The translations under genes were made by a program, and so were the position numbers. A DNA stretch of 64,000 bases from Microbacterium paraoxydans (GTDB lineage Bacteria; Actinomycetota; Actinomycetes; Actinomycetales; Microbacteriaceae). Under the pieces are notes generated by a model, which did no database searches, was not told the origin of the DNA, and saw only the letters and a program-made list of their open reading frames with translations. The DNA is taken from contig NZ_LT629770.1 in the NCBI RefSeq assembly GCF_900105335.1, positions 2,790,001 to 2,854,000 of the forward strand. Reading direction: 5' to 3'. Positions 1-7,267 of the stretch are shown here, piece by piece (the first letter of the stretch is position 1; every line of letters starts with the position of its first letter).

Positions 1-561
1 GCCGACGCCTCGACCGATGTCGAGGAGCTCGCCGCGCTGCCGGAGAAGGTCGCCAAGGTGCTGGAGAGCGAGCACGAGCACGTCACCCAGCTCGCCGGCT
101 GGATGGCCGACACCCGTTCGGTGCTGTTCCTCGGCCGTCACGTGGGCTACCCGATCGCCCTCGAGGGCGCGCTGAAGCTCAAGGAGATCTCCTACATCCA
201 CGCCGAGGGCTTCGCCGCGGGCGAGCTCAAGCACGGTCCGATCGCGCTGATCGAGCCGGGGCAGCCGGTGTTCGTGCTCGTGCCGTCGCCGCGGCACTCC
301 GCGCTCGTGCACTCCAAGGTCGTCTCCAACATCCAGGAGATCCGCGCCCGCGGTGCCCGCGTGATCGTGGTGGCCGAGGAAGGTGACGCCGCCGTGCTGC
401 CCTTCGCGGACGAGGTCATCCACATCCCGCTCGCCGGCCCCATGTTCGAGCCGCTGCTGGCCGTCGTCCCGCTGCAGATCTTCGCGATGGCGCTGGCGAC
501 CGCGAAGGGCCTCGACGTGGACCAGCCGCGGAACCTCGCGAAGTCCGTCACGGTGGAGTGA
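1..561 (+). CDS. glmS: Glutamine-fructose-6-phosphate aminotransferase, C-terminal part (truncated by window edge)
   Basis: The reading frame is open from base 1 and stops with TGA at 559-561, giving the last 186 residues. GlmS makes glucosamine-6-phosphate from fructose-6-phosphate and glutamine, the first step to UDP-GlcNAc for the cell wall. The visible part is the second SIS (sugar isomerase) domain, with the family's EGALKLKEISYIHAEG and ELKHGPIALI motifs, and it ends with the typical LAKSVTVE tail. The N-terminal glutaminase and first SIS domain lie outside the window. A strong hairpin terminator follows directly. The family call is firm because the C-terminus is highly conserved. Confidence 0.96.
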   Translation, partial: ADASTDVEELAALPEKVAKVLESEHEHVTQLAGWMADTRSVLFLGRHVGYPIALEGALKLKEISYIHAEGFAAGELKHGPIALIEPGQPVFVLVPSPRHSALVHSKVVSNIQEIRARGARVIVVAEEGDAAVLPFADEVIHIPLAGPMFEPLLAVVPLQIFAMALATAKGLDVDQPRNLAKSVTVE

Positions 562-584
562 CCGCCGACCCACCCCCTTCTGTT

Positions 585-624
585 CGCCCCACCCCTCTGA
601 GTACGCACGCAGAGGGGTGGGGCG
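585..624 (+). terminator. Terminator hairpin after glmS
   Basis: Perfect 15-bp inverted repeat (585-599 and 610-624) with a 10-base loop, starting 24 bases after the glmS stop. It lacks a long T tract, as is common for actinobacterial terminators. It separates glmS from the acpS-alr-tsaE operon. Confidence 0.8.
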
Positions 625-654
625 TTCGTAGCGGGGTGGGTGGGGAAGCCCGAG

Positions 655-660
655 TAGGCT
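655..660 (+). promoter_or_regulatory. -10 box for leaderless acpS transcript
   Basis: TAGGCT ends six bases before the GTG start of acpS, so transcription should begin at or next to the start codon. No ribosome binding site precedes the GTG. The same spacing is seen before leuL, csrA, tsaB, rarD, guaB3 and two other genes in this window. No clear -35 box is visible. Confidence 0.55.
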
Positions 661-666
661 GAACGC

Positions 667-1026
667 GTGATCATCGGCACCGGCATCGACCTCGTGGACA
701 TCCCGAGGTTCGAGCGCACGATGACCCGGACGCCTCGACTGCGGGAGCGGCTGTTCGCCCCGTCGGAACGTGAACTCCGGCTGCCCTCTCTAGCCGCGCG
801 ATATGCTGCGAAGGAAGCGCTGATCAAGGCGCTCGGCGGCTCCGACGGGGTGCACTGGACCGAGATCGAGATCGCCTCCGAGCCCTCAGGGAGACCGCAT
901 TTCGTCCTGTCCGGATCCACGGCCGCGGTGGTCGAGGCACGGGGGATCCTGACGCTGCACCTCACCCTCACCCACGATGCCGGCCTCGCCGCCGCGTTCG
1001 TCGTCGCCGAAGGAGCCCCGCTGTGA
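667..1026 (+). CDS. acpS: Holo-[acyl-carrier-protein] synthase
   Basis: 119 residues, the usual AcpS size. The enzyme transfers 4'-phosphopantetheine from CoA to the serine of acyl carrier protein in the cytoplasm. The N-terminal GTGIDLVDI motif carries the Mg-binding Asp8, and ARYAAKEALIKALG carries the catalytic Glu. The GTG start at 667 is chosen because translation begins exactly at the conserved MIIGTGIDLV and because a -10 box sits six bases upstream. The stop overlaps the GTG of alr (GTGA), so the two are translationally coupled. Confidence 0.95.
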   Translation: MIIGTGIDLVDIPRFERTMTRTPRLRERLFAPSERELRLPSLAARYAAKEALIKALGGSDGVHWTEIEIASEPSGRPHFVLSGSTAAVVEARGILTLHLTLTHDAGLAAAFVVAEGAPL

Positions 1027-2129
1027 CCGTCCCGTTCCGCGAGGCCACGATCGATCTCGATGCGATCGCCGACAACGTCCGGCACTTCCGTCGCCTCACC
1101 GGCGTGGAGGTGCTGGCCGTGGTGAAGGCGAACGCGTACGGGCACGGAGCCGCCGCGACCGCCGTGGCCGCGCTCTCCGGCGGTGCGACCCGCCTCGGGG
1201 TGGCCGAGATCCCGGAGGCGCTGGAGCTGAGGCGCCAAGGGGTGCACGCGCCGGTGGTGGCGTGGCTGCACGCGCCGGGGGAGCGGTTCCTGGAGGCGGC
1301 AGCGGAGGGCGTCGAGATCGGCATCTCGTCGTACGACCAGCTGCAGGCCGTGGCCGCCGCCGCATCCGCGAACCGCCCGGTCGCGGTGCACCTGAAGCTC
1401 GAGACCGGTCTGTCGCGCAACGGCATCGCTCCGGACGACTGGGCAACGGTGCTCGCCGAGGCCGCCCGCCTGGAGCGGATCGGAAGGGTCAGGGTCGTGG
1501 GGCTCTTCAGTCACCTCTCCAACGCCTCGCCGGCCGACGACCGCGCCGCGCTCGCCCGGTTCGAGGAGGGCGTGGCGCAGGCCGCTGCGCTCGGCGTGCG
1601 TCCGGAGATCCGCCACATCGCCGCCACCGCCGCCGCCATCGATCTGCCCGAGACACGACTCGACGCCGTGCGTATCGGCATCGGCACCTACGGCCTCTCG
1701 CCCTTCGACGACCGCTCCTCCGCGGAGCTGGGCCTGCGCCCGGCCATGACCCTGCGCGGGGCCGTGACGGCCGTCCGGCGTGTTCCCGCCGGTACCGGGG
1801 TCTCCTACGACTACGTGCATCGCACGGACCGCGCGACCACCCTGGCGCTCGTGCCGCTGGGATATGCCGACGGAGTGCCCCGCAGCGCCTCCGGGAGACT
1901 GCCCGTATCGATCGGCGGGCGCCGCTACACCAACGTGGGCCGGATCGCGATGGATCAGTTCGTCGTGGACGTCGGAGACGCCCCGGTCGCCGTCGGCGAC
2001 GAGGTCACGCTCTTCGGGGATCCGACTCTCGGCGTGCCATCGGCCGCGGACTGGGCGGAGGCCGCCGGCACCATCGGGTACGAGATCGTCACGCGCATCG
2101 GTCACCGGGTGCCGCGGAGGACGACGTGA
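1023..2129 (+). CDS. alr: Alanine racemase
   Basis: 368 residues. PLP-dependent interconversion of L- and D-alanine for peptidoglycan precursors. Lys35 in AVVKANAYGHG is the PLP Schiff-base lysine at the mouth of the N-terminal TIM barrel; the C-terminal beta domain includes GVSYDYVH and VGRIAMDQ, the latter containing family-conserved residues near the active site. The GTG start overlaps the acpS stop, and the TGA stop overlaps the GTG of tsaE, so acpS-alr-tsaE form one coupled unit. Confidence 0.96.
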   Translation: MTVPFREATIDLDAIADNVRHFRRLTGVEVLAVVKANAYGHGAAATAVAALSGGATRLGVAEIPEALELRRQGVHAPVVAWLHAPGERFLEAAAEGVEIGISSYDQLQAVAAAASANRPVAVHLKLETGLSRNGIAPDDWATVLAEAARLERIGRVRVVGLFSHLSNASPADDRAALARFEEGVAQAAALGVRPEIRHIAATAAAIDLPETRLDAVRIGIGTYGLSPFDDRSSAELGLRPAMTLRGAVTAVRRVPAGTGVSYDYVHRTDRATTLALVPLGYADGVPRSASGRLPVSIGGRRYTNVGRIAMDQFVVDVGDAPVAVGDEVTLFGDPTLGVPSAADWAEAAGTIGYEIVTRIGHRVPRRTT

Positions 2130-2620
2130 GCCTGGACCCGGCGTTCCTCGGACGACGCCGGATCGCCACGTCCGAAGAGATGGAGCAGCTCGGGCTGCGC
2201 ATCGGCGAGCAGCTCGAGCCGGGAGACCTGCTCATCCTCACCGGTCCGCTGGGGGCCGGCAAGACCACTTTCACGCGCGGCCTGGCCGAGGGCCTCGGGG
2301 TCCGAGGACCCGTGCAGAGCCCGACGTTCGTGATCGCCCGCACCCATCCGTCGCTCGTCGGACGCGCCCCCCTCGTGCACGTGGACGCGTACCGCCTCGG
2401 CTCCGCGGCCGAGCTCGACGACCTCGACCTGGACCTGGAGCGGTCGGTCGTGGTCGTGGAGTGGGGTCGCGGCATGGCGGAGGAGCTCGCCGACGCCTGG
2501 TGGGACATCGAGATCGAACGACCCGTCGGAGCCGGTGAGGACGATGACGACCTCGATCCTTCGGAGCTGGATGCCGACGCGCCGCGCTTCGTCACGATCG
2601 CCCGCGAGGAGCGCGCATGA
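2126..2620 (+). CDS. tsaE: tRNA t6A37 threonylcarbamoyltransferase ATPase subunit TsaE
   Basis: 164 residues from the GTG at 2126, which overlaps the alr stop (GTGA). The frame is open much further upstream, but only this start gives a TsaE-sized protein. Walker A is GPLGAGKT at residues 40-47, followed by QSPTFV, HVDAYRL and VVVVEWGRG, all diagnostic of TsaE. It works with TsaB and TsaD to make N6-threonylcarbamoyladenosine in tRNA. Unusually, tsaB-rimI-tsaD, which often follow tsaE directly in actinobacteria, lie about 34 kb downstream beyond the flagellar genes. An acidic patch (EDDDDLDPSE) near residue 140 is an insertion in an otherwise ordinary protein. Confidence 0.94.
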   Translation: MSLDPAFLGRRRIATSEEMEQLGLRIGEQLEPGDLLILTGPLGAGKTTFTRGLAEGLGVRGPVQSPTFVIARTHPSLVGRAPLVHVDAYRLGSAAELDDLDLDLERSVVVVEWGRGMAEELADAWWDIEIERPVGAGEDDDDLDPSELDADAPRFVTIAREERA

Positions 2621-3462
2621 CGGCGGGGGAGCCGCTGGTCGCGGTCATCATCGAAGACGACCCCGGTGTCCGTTCGCTCCTGGATGAGGTGTTCCTCGCC
2701 GCGGGCTTCCGAACCGTGCAGGCGGGGTCAGGCCCGGAGGGTCTCGCAGCCGTGGCGGCGCACCATCCGATCATCACCACGCTGGACATCAACCTCCCGG
2801 GCATCGACGGCTTCGAGGTCGCGCGGCGCATCCGTCAGGTCAGCGACACGTTCATCATCATGTTGTCCGCCCTGGCCGACGAGTCGGATGTGGTGCTCGG
2901 CCTCACCTCCGGCGCCGACGAGTACCTGGTGAAGCCCTTCCGGCCACGCGAGCTGCGGGCGCGGATCGAGGCGCTCCTCCGCCGCAACCGCTCGTCGGCG
3001 GTACCCACGGGGACGCCGGAGGTCGCAAGCGCCCCGTCGCCGCAGACCGCCGCCCCCGCACCCTCCGTCGCGTCGATCCCCGCTCTCCCGACGGTGGCCG
3101 CCGGGGATGCCACCGTGGCCACGTGGCGAGGGCTCGTGCACCGGGACCTCAGTCTCGACCTCGACACGCGCCTCGTGCTCGTCGCCCAGCGCCCCGTCGA
3201 GCTCACGCCCACCGAGTTCGACCTGCTCGCGGCGCTCCTCGAGGCCGGCCGCCGGGTCTGCAGCAAAGCCGACCTCGCGCTCGGACTGCGCGGAGCCTCC
3301 GGCGACGCTTTCGATCGGGTGAGCGAACCCGACAAGCGGGCGATCGAGACGCACATGGCCAATCTGCGTCGGAAGCTCGGCGACAGCCCCACCGCCCCCC
3401 GCTACATCGAGACGGTGCGCGGTGTCGGGTACCGCCTCACGTCCGACGACCGCCCCGCCTGA
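2617..3462 (+). CDS. OmpR-family two-component response regulator
   Basis: 281 residues. An N-terminal receiver domain (about 7-125) has acidic residues EDD at 13-15, phosphoacceptor Asp57 in LDINLPG, and the KPF lysine. A long Ala/Pro/Thr-rich linker of about 45 residues leads to a C-terminal winged-helix DNA-binding domain with LTPTEFDLLAAL and the closing RGVGYRL motif. The linker is longer than in most OmpR proteins. The ATG overlaps the tsaE stop (ATGA), so it can be translated from the acpS-alr-tsaE message. The probable partner is the histidine kinase beginning 211 bases downstream. Targets cannot be read from the sequence. Confidence 0.9.
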   Translation: MTAGEPLVAVIIEDDPGVRSLLDEVFLAAGFRTVQAGSGPEGLAAVAAHHPIITTLDINLPGIDGFEVARRIRQVSDTFIIMLSALADESDVVLGLTSGADEYLVKPFRPRELRARIEALLRRNRSSAVPTGTPEVASAPSPQTAAPAPSVASIPALPTVAAGDATVATWRGLVHRDLSLDLDTRLVLVAQRPVELTPTEFDLLAALLEAGRRVCSKADLALGLRGASGDAFDRVSEPDKRAIETHMANLRRKLGDSPTAPRYIETVRGVGYRLTSDDRPA

Positions 3463-3672
3463 AAAGAAGGGGTCGAGGCCGCGGCTCCCCCACCGCGGCC
3501 CCGGATGCCTGCGAATCCCCACTCGCGCGGCCCCAGCTTCTGCGAATTCCCCAGTCGCAGCGTCGGCTCCCACTCAGAATCGTAGGACGGGAAGGCCTCC
3601 TGAAGAGCGAGAAGTGACGATCTTTGAGTAATCTTGCGTGAATGCTGAGGATCGACCGGGAGGCGGACCTTG

Positions 3673-5265
3673 ATGATCCGCACGGTCTCGATCTGGCGGT
3701 GGCAGCTGGTGTTCACCGCGAGCATCGTGGCCATCGTGGTGATGGTCGCGGGCTTCAAGCCGCAGACCCTCGCGATCCCGCTGTTCATCGGCGGAATCGG
3801 GCTCATCGTCGTCACCACCCTGGTGGCGCTCATGGTCCCGTGGCGACGACTGCCGCGCTCGGCCGTGACGGTCCTCCCGCTGCTCGACGTGCTCGGGGTC
3901 GGACTGACGACGAACGTGCCGGATCTCCGGCTCGGCTTCCTCTGGGTCTTTCCGGTGGTCTGGTTGGCGACCTACTTCTCGATGCCCTGGGTGTTCGTCG
4001 GCATCGCGCTCAGCGGTGGCTGTCTGGTGTTCTTCGCGGACCGCTCGGGCCCGCCGGAGGACGTGCTGCTGCGGGTGCTCACCGTCGTCATCACCCTGAG
4101 CTTCCTGGGCGTGACAGTCCGCATCGGCGCCCAGCGGTCCGGCGCGGCGCGCCGGCTCCTGCAGCGCCGCTCGGAACAGGTGAACCGGGCGGCGGAGCGG
4201 GCCGAGACGAATCGGGAGCGCGTCACGCAGGTCATCGACGCGCTGCGCATCGCGCTGGTGGTGGTCACCTCCGCGGGCCGCATCCTGCAGATGAACGACG
4301 CGTACCGCACCCTCTACGGCCGTGACCGCTTCGGGACGGCGCTCCCGTCGGCGTCCGTCGAGTACGACGCCCGGCGCGGGACGGCTCTGACCCCGGAGCG
4401 TACGACGCTGGCGCGCGCGGCCGCGGGGGAGTCGATGCGGGAGGAGCGGGTGTGGCTCTACGACGGGGCAGGGCAGTGGCACGCCCTGGCCGTGACCACG
4501 CAGCCCATCGCCGGAGCGCGGGAGGGGGAGCGCATCACCCTCGTCGTCATCGACGACGTCACCGCACTCCTGGAGGCCGCCGAGGAGCGGCGGGCGCTGA
4601 CCGCCGTGATCTCCCACGAGCTGCGCAACCCGCTCACCGCGATCATCGGGCACGTCGAGCTCCTCCGCGAGCGCGACGACCTCCCCGGCCGGGTGCCCGC
4701 GCAGATCGAGGTCATCGCGGACGCCGGGGAGCGGTTGCAGGATCTCGTCACGAGCATGCAGGCCCAGACAGGACGGGTCTCGCACGATCCGTTCGAGCCG
4801 GTGGACCTGCGCGTCGTCGTGGAGGAGTCCGCCGCGTCCTTCGCACCGTTGATGGGTGCCGCGCGGCAGGAGCTCGTGCTCGACGGTGCCGCTCGGATGG
4901 TGATCACGGGCGACGCCTTCCGGCTCCGTCAGGTGCTCGACAACCTGCTCGGCAACGCCGTCAAGTACACGCCGGCCCGTGGCCGCATCACGGTGCGGCT
5001 GACGGAGTCGGACGGACATGCCGAGGTCACCGTGGCGGACACCGGGATCGGCATCGCCGAGGAGGAGCTGCCGCGGCTGTTCGAGCCCTACTTCCGCGCC
5101 GACAGCGCCGTGCGCGGCGGCATCGCCGGCACCGGTCTCGGCATGGGCATCGCGCGGGACATCGTGGTCGCGCACGGCGGCGCCATCCTCGTGGCGAGCG
5201 AGGTGGACGTCGGCACCACCGTCACCGTCCGTTTCCCCCGACGAATGAGAGAGGACCCTGTATGA
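3673..5265 (+). CDS. Membrane sensor histidine kinase
   Basis: 530 residues from ATG 3673; TTG at 3670 would add one residue. GGGAGGCGG just upstream is a good ribosome binding site. Order of parts: five to six membrane helices (about 8-150), a basic juxtamembrane helix, a PAS-like domain (about 180-290), HisKA with His315 in ISHELRNP, and HATPase with DNLLGNAVKYTP, DTGIGIAEEEL and GTGLGMGIA. The membrane module resembles that of the kinase at 57150 (LLDVLGVGL here, MVDILGLGL there), pointing to a shared sensor. A candidate promoter (TTGAGT-17-GAGGAT, 3624-3652) lies in the 210-base gap after the response regulator. The stop overlaps the next gene (ATGA). Confidence 0.9.
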   Translation: MIRTVSIWRWQLVFTASIVAIVVMVAGFKPQTLAIPLFIGGIGLIVVTTLVALMVPWRRLPRSAVTVLPLLDVLGVGLTTNVPDLRLGFLWVFPVVWLATYFSMPWVFVGIALSGGCLVFFADRSGPPEDVLLRVLTVVITLSFLGVTVRIGAQRSGAARRLLQRRSEQVNRAAERAETNRERVTQVIDALRIALVVVTSAGRILQMNDAYRTLYGRDRFGTALPSASVEYDARRGTALTPERTTLARAAAGESMREERVWLYDGAGQWHALAVTTQPIAGAREGERITLVVIDDVTALLEAAEERRALTAVISHELRNPLTAIIGHVELLRERDDLPGRVPAQIEVIADAGERLQDLVTSMQAQTGRVSHDPFEPVDLRVVVEESAASFAPLMGAARQELVLDGAARMVITGDAFRLRQVLDNLLGNAVKYTPARGRITVRLTESDGHAEVTVADTGIGIAEEELPRLFEPYFRADSAVRGGIAGTGLGMGIARDIVVAHGGAILVASEVDVGTTVTVRFPRRMREDPV

Positions 5266-6398
5266 CGCCGCTCGTGCCCGTCAGCGTCGACGTCACCACG
5301 AGCATGGTGGCCGTGGTGACCGTGCTCACCGCGATCGTCGTCGGTCTCGCCACCCTGGCGCGGCCGAGCAGGGCGACCATCGTCTGGGGCGTCGCCTTCG
5401 GCATCGGGATGCTCGGCGCCTACCTCTGGTTGGCCGGTCACCACACCGGCAGCCCCGTGCTCCGTGCGGCCGCCTCCGCGATCGTCGTCTCCTTCGTGCC
5501 GCTCGTGTGGATCGGGGTGCGGATGCACTTCGGACGGTCAGCGCCCTGGCTGCCGGTCGTCCTCGCGCTCGTCGGCGTGCCCGCGGCACTGATCCTCACC
5601 GCGGGTACCCGCTGGTATCTCCCGGTCTTCCACGTCGTCTTCCTGGCGATGGCGGTCTTCGCCGGCCTGCTCGCCTGGGAGCTGCTCCGAGGACAGCCGG
5701 CGTCGCGGGACATCGTGCTGCCTCTGGCGCTCGCCGCGTGCGGCTTCGTCGTGGTCGCCGTCGTCAGCGCCGGCTCCGCCCTCGTATCGGGAGGAGTGAG
5801 CACGGAGGAACAGCTCAGCGCGCTGCGCGGGATGAACGCGGTGGGGACGATCGTCGTGAGCACGTGCGCGGCCTTCACCCTCGTGCTCCTCGTGCGGGTG
5901 GAGAGCGCGACCCCCGGGACGGACGGCGCGGCGGAGCGCGCCAGGGAGCGGCTTCGCAAGGCGGCAGCGCAGAAAGACCCGGCGTGGTCGATCCTCGACA
6001 TCCGTCTGGATGATCCCACCGACCTCCGCGAGGCGTCGAGCAGTGCCGGCTTCCGCCGCATCGCCGATCGGTTCCACGCGGACATCTGCGAAGCGCTGCC
6101 GGCGACAGCCGACGCGGAGCGGGTCGCCGACGACCGCGCGATCGTCATCATCCACGGAAGCGACGAGGCGGTGCGGTTCCACCTGCGGGCGATCCTGGCA
6201 TCCGTGTCGATCATCGATCTGGAGGCGCCTGCGAGCGGGATCCGCTCCTCCGCCAGCATCGGCTGGGCGACGGCAGCCGTCGCGGGATACGACTACGGCA
6301 CACTCGTCGCGGCGGCGGCATCCGCGGCGGAACGGGCGCGCGACGCCGGCGGGGATCAGTGGAAGCGGGCGCAGGAGTCGGATCTGACCGCCGTCTGA
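5262..6398 (+). CDS. Polytopic membrane protein with degenerate GGDEF-like C-terminal domain
   Basis: 378 residues, ATG overlapping the kinase stop. About seven membrane helices fill residues 8-215; the soluble C-terminus (about 235-375) looks like a diguanylate cyclase fold: a WSILDIRLDD strand where GGDEF proteins have their first metal-binding Asp, an AIVIIHGSDE stretch at the place of the GG(D/E)EF loop, and a final SASIGWATA then AAASAAERARDAGGDQW, like the usual SIGIA and ADxALYxAKxxGxN end. The GG(D/E)EF signature is missing, so cyclase activity is unlikely. I infer a nucleotide-sensing or signalling accessory to the coupled histidine kinase. An unrelated fold cannot be excluded without a profile search. 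Confidence 0.6.
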   Translation: MTPLVPVSVDVTTSMVAVVTVLTAIVVGLATLARPSRATIVWGVAFGIGMLGAYLWLAGHHTGSPVLRAAASAIVVSFVPLVWIGVRMHFGRSAPWLPVVLALVGVPAALILTAGTRWYLPVFHVVFLAMAVFAGLLAWELLRGQPASRDIVLPLALAACGFVVVAVVSAGSALVSGGVSTEEQLSALRGMNAVGTIVVSTCAAFTLVLLVRVESATPGTDGAAERARERLRKAAAQKDPAWSILDIRLDDPTDLREASSSAGFRRIADRFHADICEALPATADAERVADDRAIVIIHGSDEAVRFHLRAILASVSIIDLEAPASGIRSSASIGWATAAVAGYDYGTLVAAAASAAERARDAGGDQWKRAQESDLTAV

Positions 6399-6412
6399 GC
6401 TCGCGTTCCGCG

Positions 6413-7081
6413 TCAGCCGAACAGCCTCTTCACCGTATCGAGGTGCTCGCGGGTCAGGGCGCCGGCTGTCCGGGGGTCGCGCGCGGCGATCGCATCGCCG
6501 ATACGCCCGTGCGCGTCCTGGTCGGCGGCGTCGCCGTGATGGCCGCGGATGCGCAGCATGTCGATCATGGCCTGCAGCGAGCGCGGGGCGAAGCCGTCGA
6601 ACAGCTCTCGCAGCACGGGATTGCCGGAGGCGACGACGACGGCCCGGTGGAAGGCCATGTCCGCCTCGACGTGCGCGCGGATGTCCGTGCGTCGACGGTC
6701 GCGTTCGGCGAGCGTGCGCCTCAGCTCGTCCAGGTCGGCCGCGGTCCGGCGCTCCGCAGCGAGCGCCGCGGCCTCGACTTCGATCGCGGTGCGGGCCTCG
6801 AGGACCGCGATGATGTCGGCGCGGTCGAGGACGGCATCCCAGGTCGGGGCGGGCTCGACGGCCGTGACGAAGACGCCCGCGCCCTGGCGGGTGGCGAGCA
6901 CACCGCGCCCGGCCAGGATGCGGATCGCCTCCCTGGTCGTCGACCTTCCGACCCCCAGTTGCGGAGCGAGCGTGGTCTCGCCGGGCAGCTTCCCGCCGAC
7001 CTCCCATTCGCCGGCTCCGATCCGGGCGAGGAGCAGCTCGGCGGCCTGTTCGGCGAGGGATTCGCGGCGCACGGTCGTCAT
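6413..7081 (-). CDS. GntR-family (FadR/FCD type) transcriptional regulator
   Basis: 222 residues. N-terminal winged helix (about 5-72) with the GntR pattern KLPGETTLAPQLGVGRSTTRE and the wing GRGVLATRQGAGVFV; the C-terminal all-helical FCD ligand-binding domain (about 85-215) has the Asp/His positions expected for a metal-bound organic acid ligand. It is divergent from leuA, with only 64 bases between its ATG and the leuA leader peptide, so it may bind there and sense a branched-chain amino-acid intermediate; that is inference from position. It converges on the preceding membrane protein gene with a 14-base gap. Confidence 0.88.
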   Translation of the reverse strand: MTTVRRESLAEQAAELLLARIGAGEWEVGGKLPGETTLAPQLGVGRSTTREAIRILAGRGVLATRQGAGVFVTAVEPAPTWDAVLDRADIIAVLEARTAIEVEAAALAAERRTAADLDELRRTLAERDRRRTDIRAHVEADMAFHRAVVVASGNPVLRELFDGFAPRSLQAMIDMLRIRGHHGDAADQDAHGRIGDAIAARDPRTAGALTREHLDTVKRLFG

Positions 7082-7133
7082 GGGTCCATTCTCGCAGGTG
7101 ACTCGACTGCTCTGCTTGTCTGAGGAGTTGTGC

Positions 7134-7139
7134 TAGGTT
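7134..7139 (+). promoter_or_regulatory. Extended -10 box for leuA leader
   Basis: TGC-TAGGTT is an extended -10 element. It ends six bases before the leader-peptide ATG at 7146, so the leuA message probably starts at that ATG and the leader peptide is leaderless. Confidence 0.55.
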
Positions 7140-7145
7140 CTCCCT

Positions 7146-7193
7146 ATGCGCACATCCGGGTTCCTCCTCCTTCGTCGCCACGACGGGGTCTAG
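7146..7193 (+). CDS. leuL: leuA leader peptide (attenuation peptide)
   Basis: A 15-codon frame, ATG to TAG, encoding [15 protein letters not shown] with three successive leucine codons (CTC CTC CTT). It ends inside the first arm of a perfect 11-bp hairpin and lies 75 bases before leuA. Short Leu-rich peptides ahead of leuA are known attenuators in actinobacteria: ribosome stalling at the leucine codons when charged leucyl-tRNA is scarce alters downstream RNA folding. The fit of codon content, position and hairpin makes this a confident call for so short a frame. Confidence 0.75.
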   Translation: MRTSGFLLLRRHDGV

Positions 7194-7231
7194 TCAGACC
7201 GGCTCCCCGTCGTGGGGGCGCAGGACGCGCC
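7178..7231 (+). promoter_or_regulatory. leuA attenuator RNA structure
   Basis: Perfect 11-bp stem 7178-7188 with 7205-7215; the left arm is inside the leader peptide and the loop holds its TAG stop. A second stem GGCGC/GCGCC (7217-7221 with 7227-7231) follows. A ribosome stalled on the Leu codons (7164-7172) would sit beside the left arm and change which stem forms. Whether termination or ribosome access to leuA is controlled cannot be decided by eye; no U tract is seen. Confidence 0.6.
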
Positions 7232-7267
7232 GGTCGCCTTCTCCGCGATCCGAACAGGAACCAGATC

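Noticed and set aside
192..2105. Long open frame on the minus strand across glmS-acpS-alr
   Set aside because: Its translation is Arg/Gly/Asp-rich without domains, and it is the antisense shadow of conserved plus-strand genes; the same is true of many long antisense frames in this GC-rich window.
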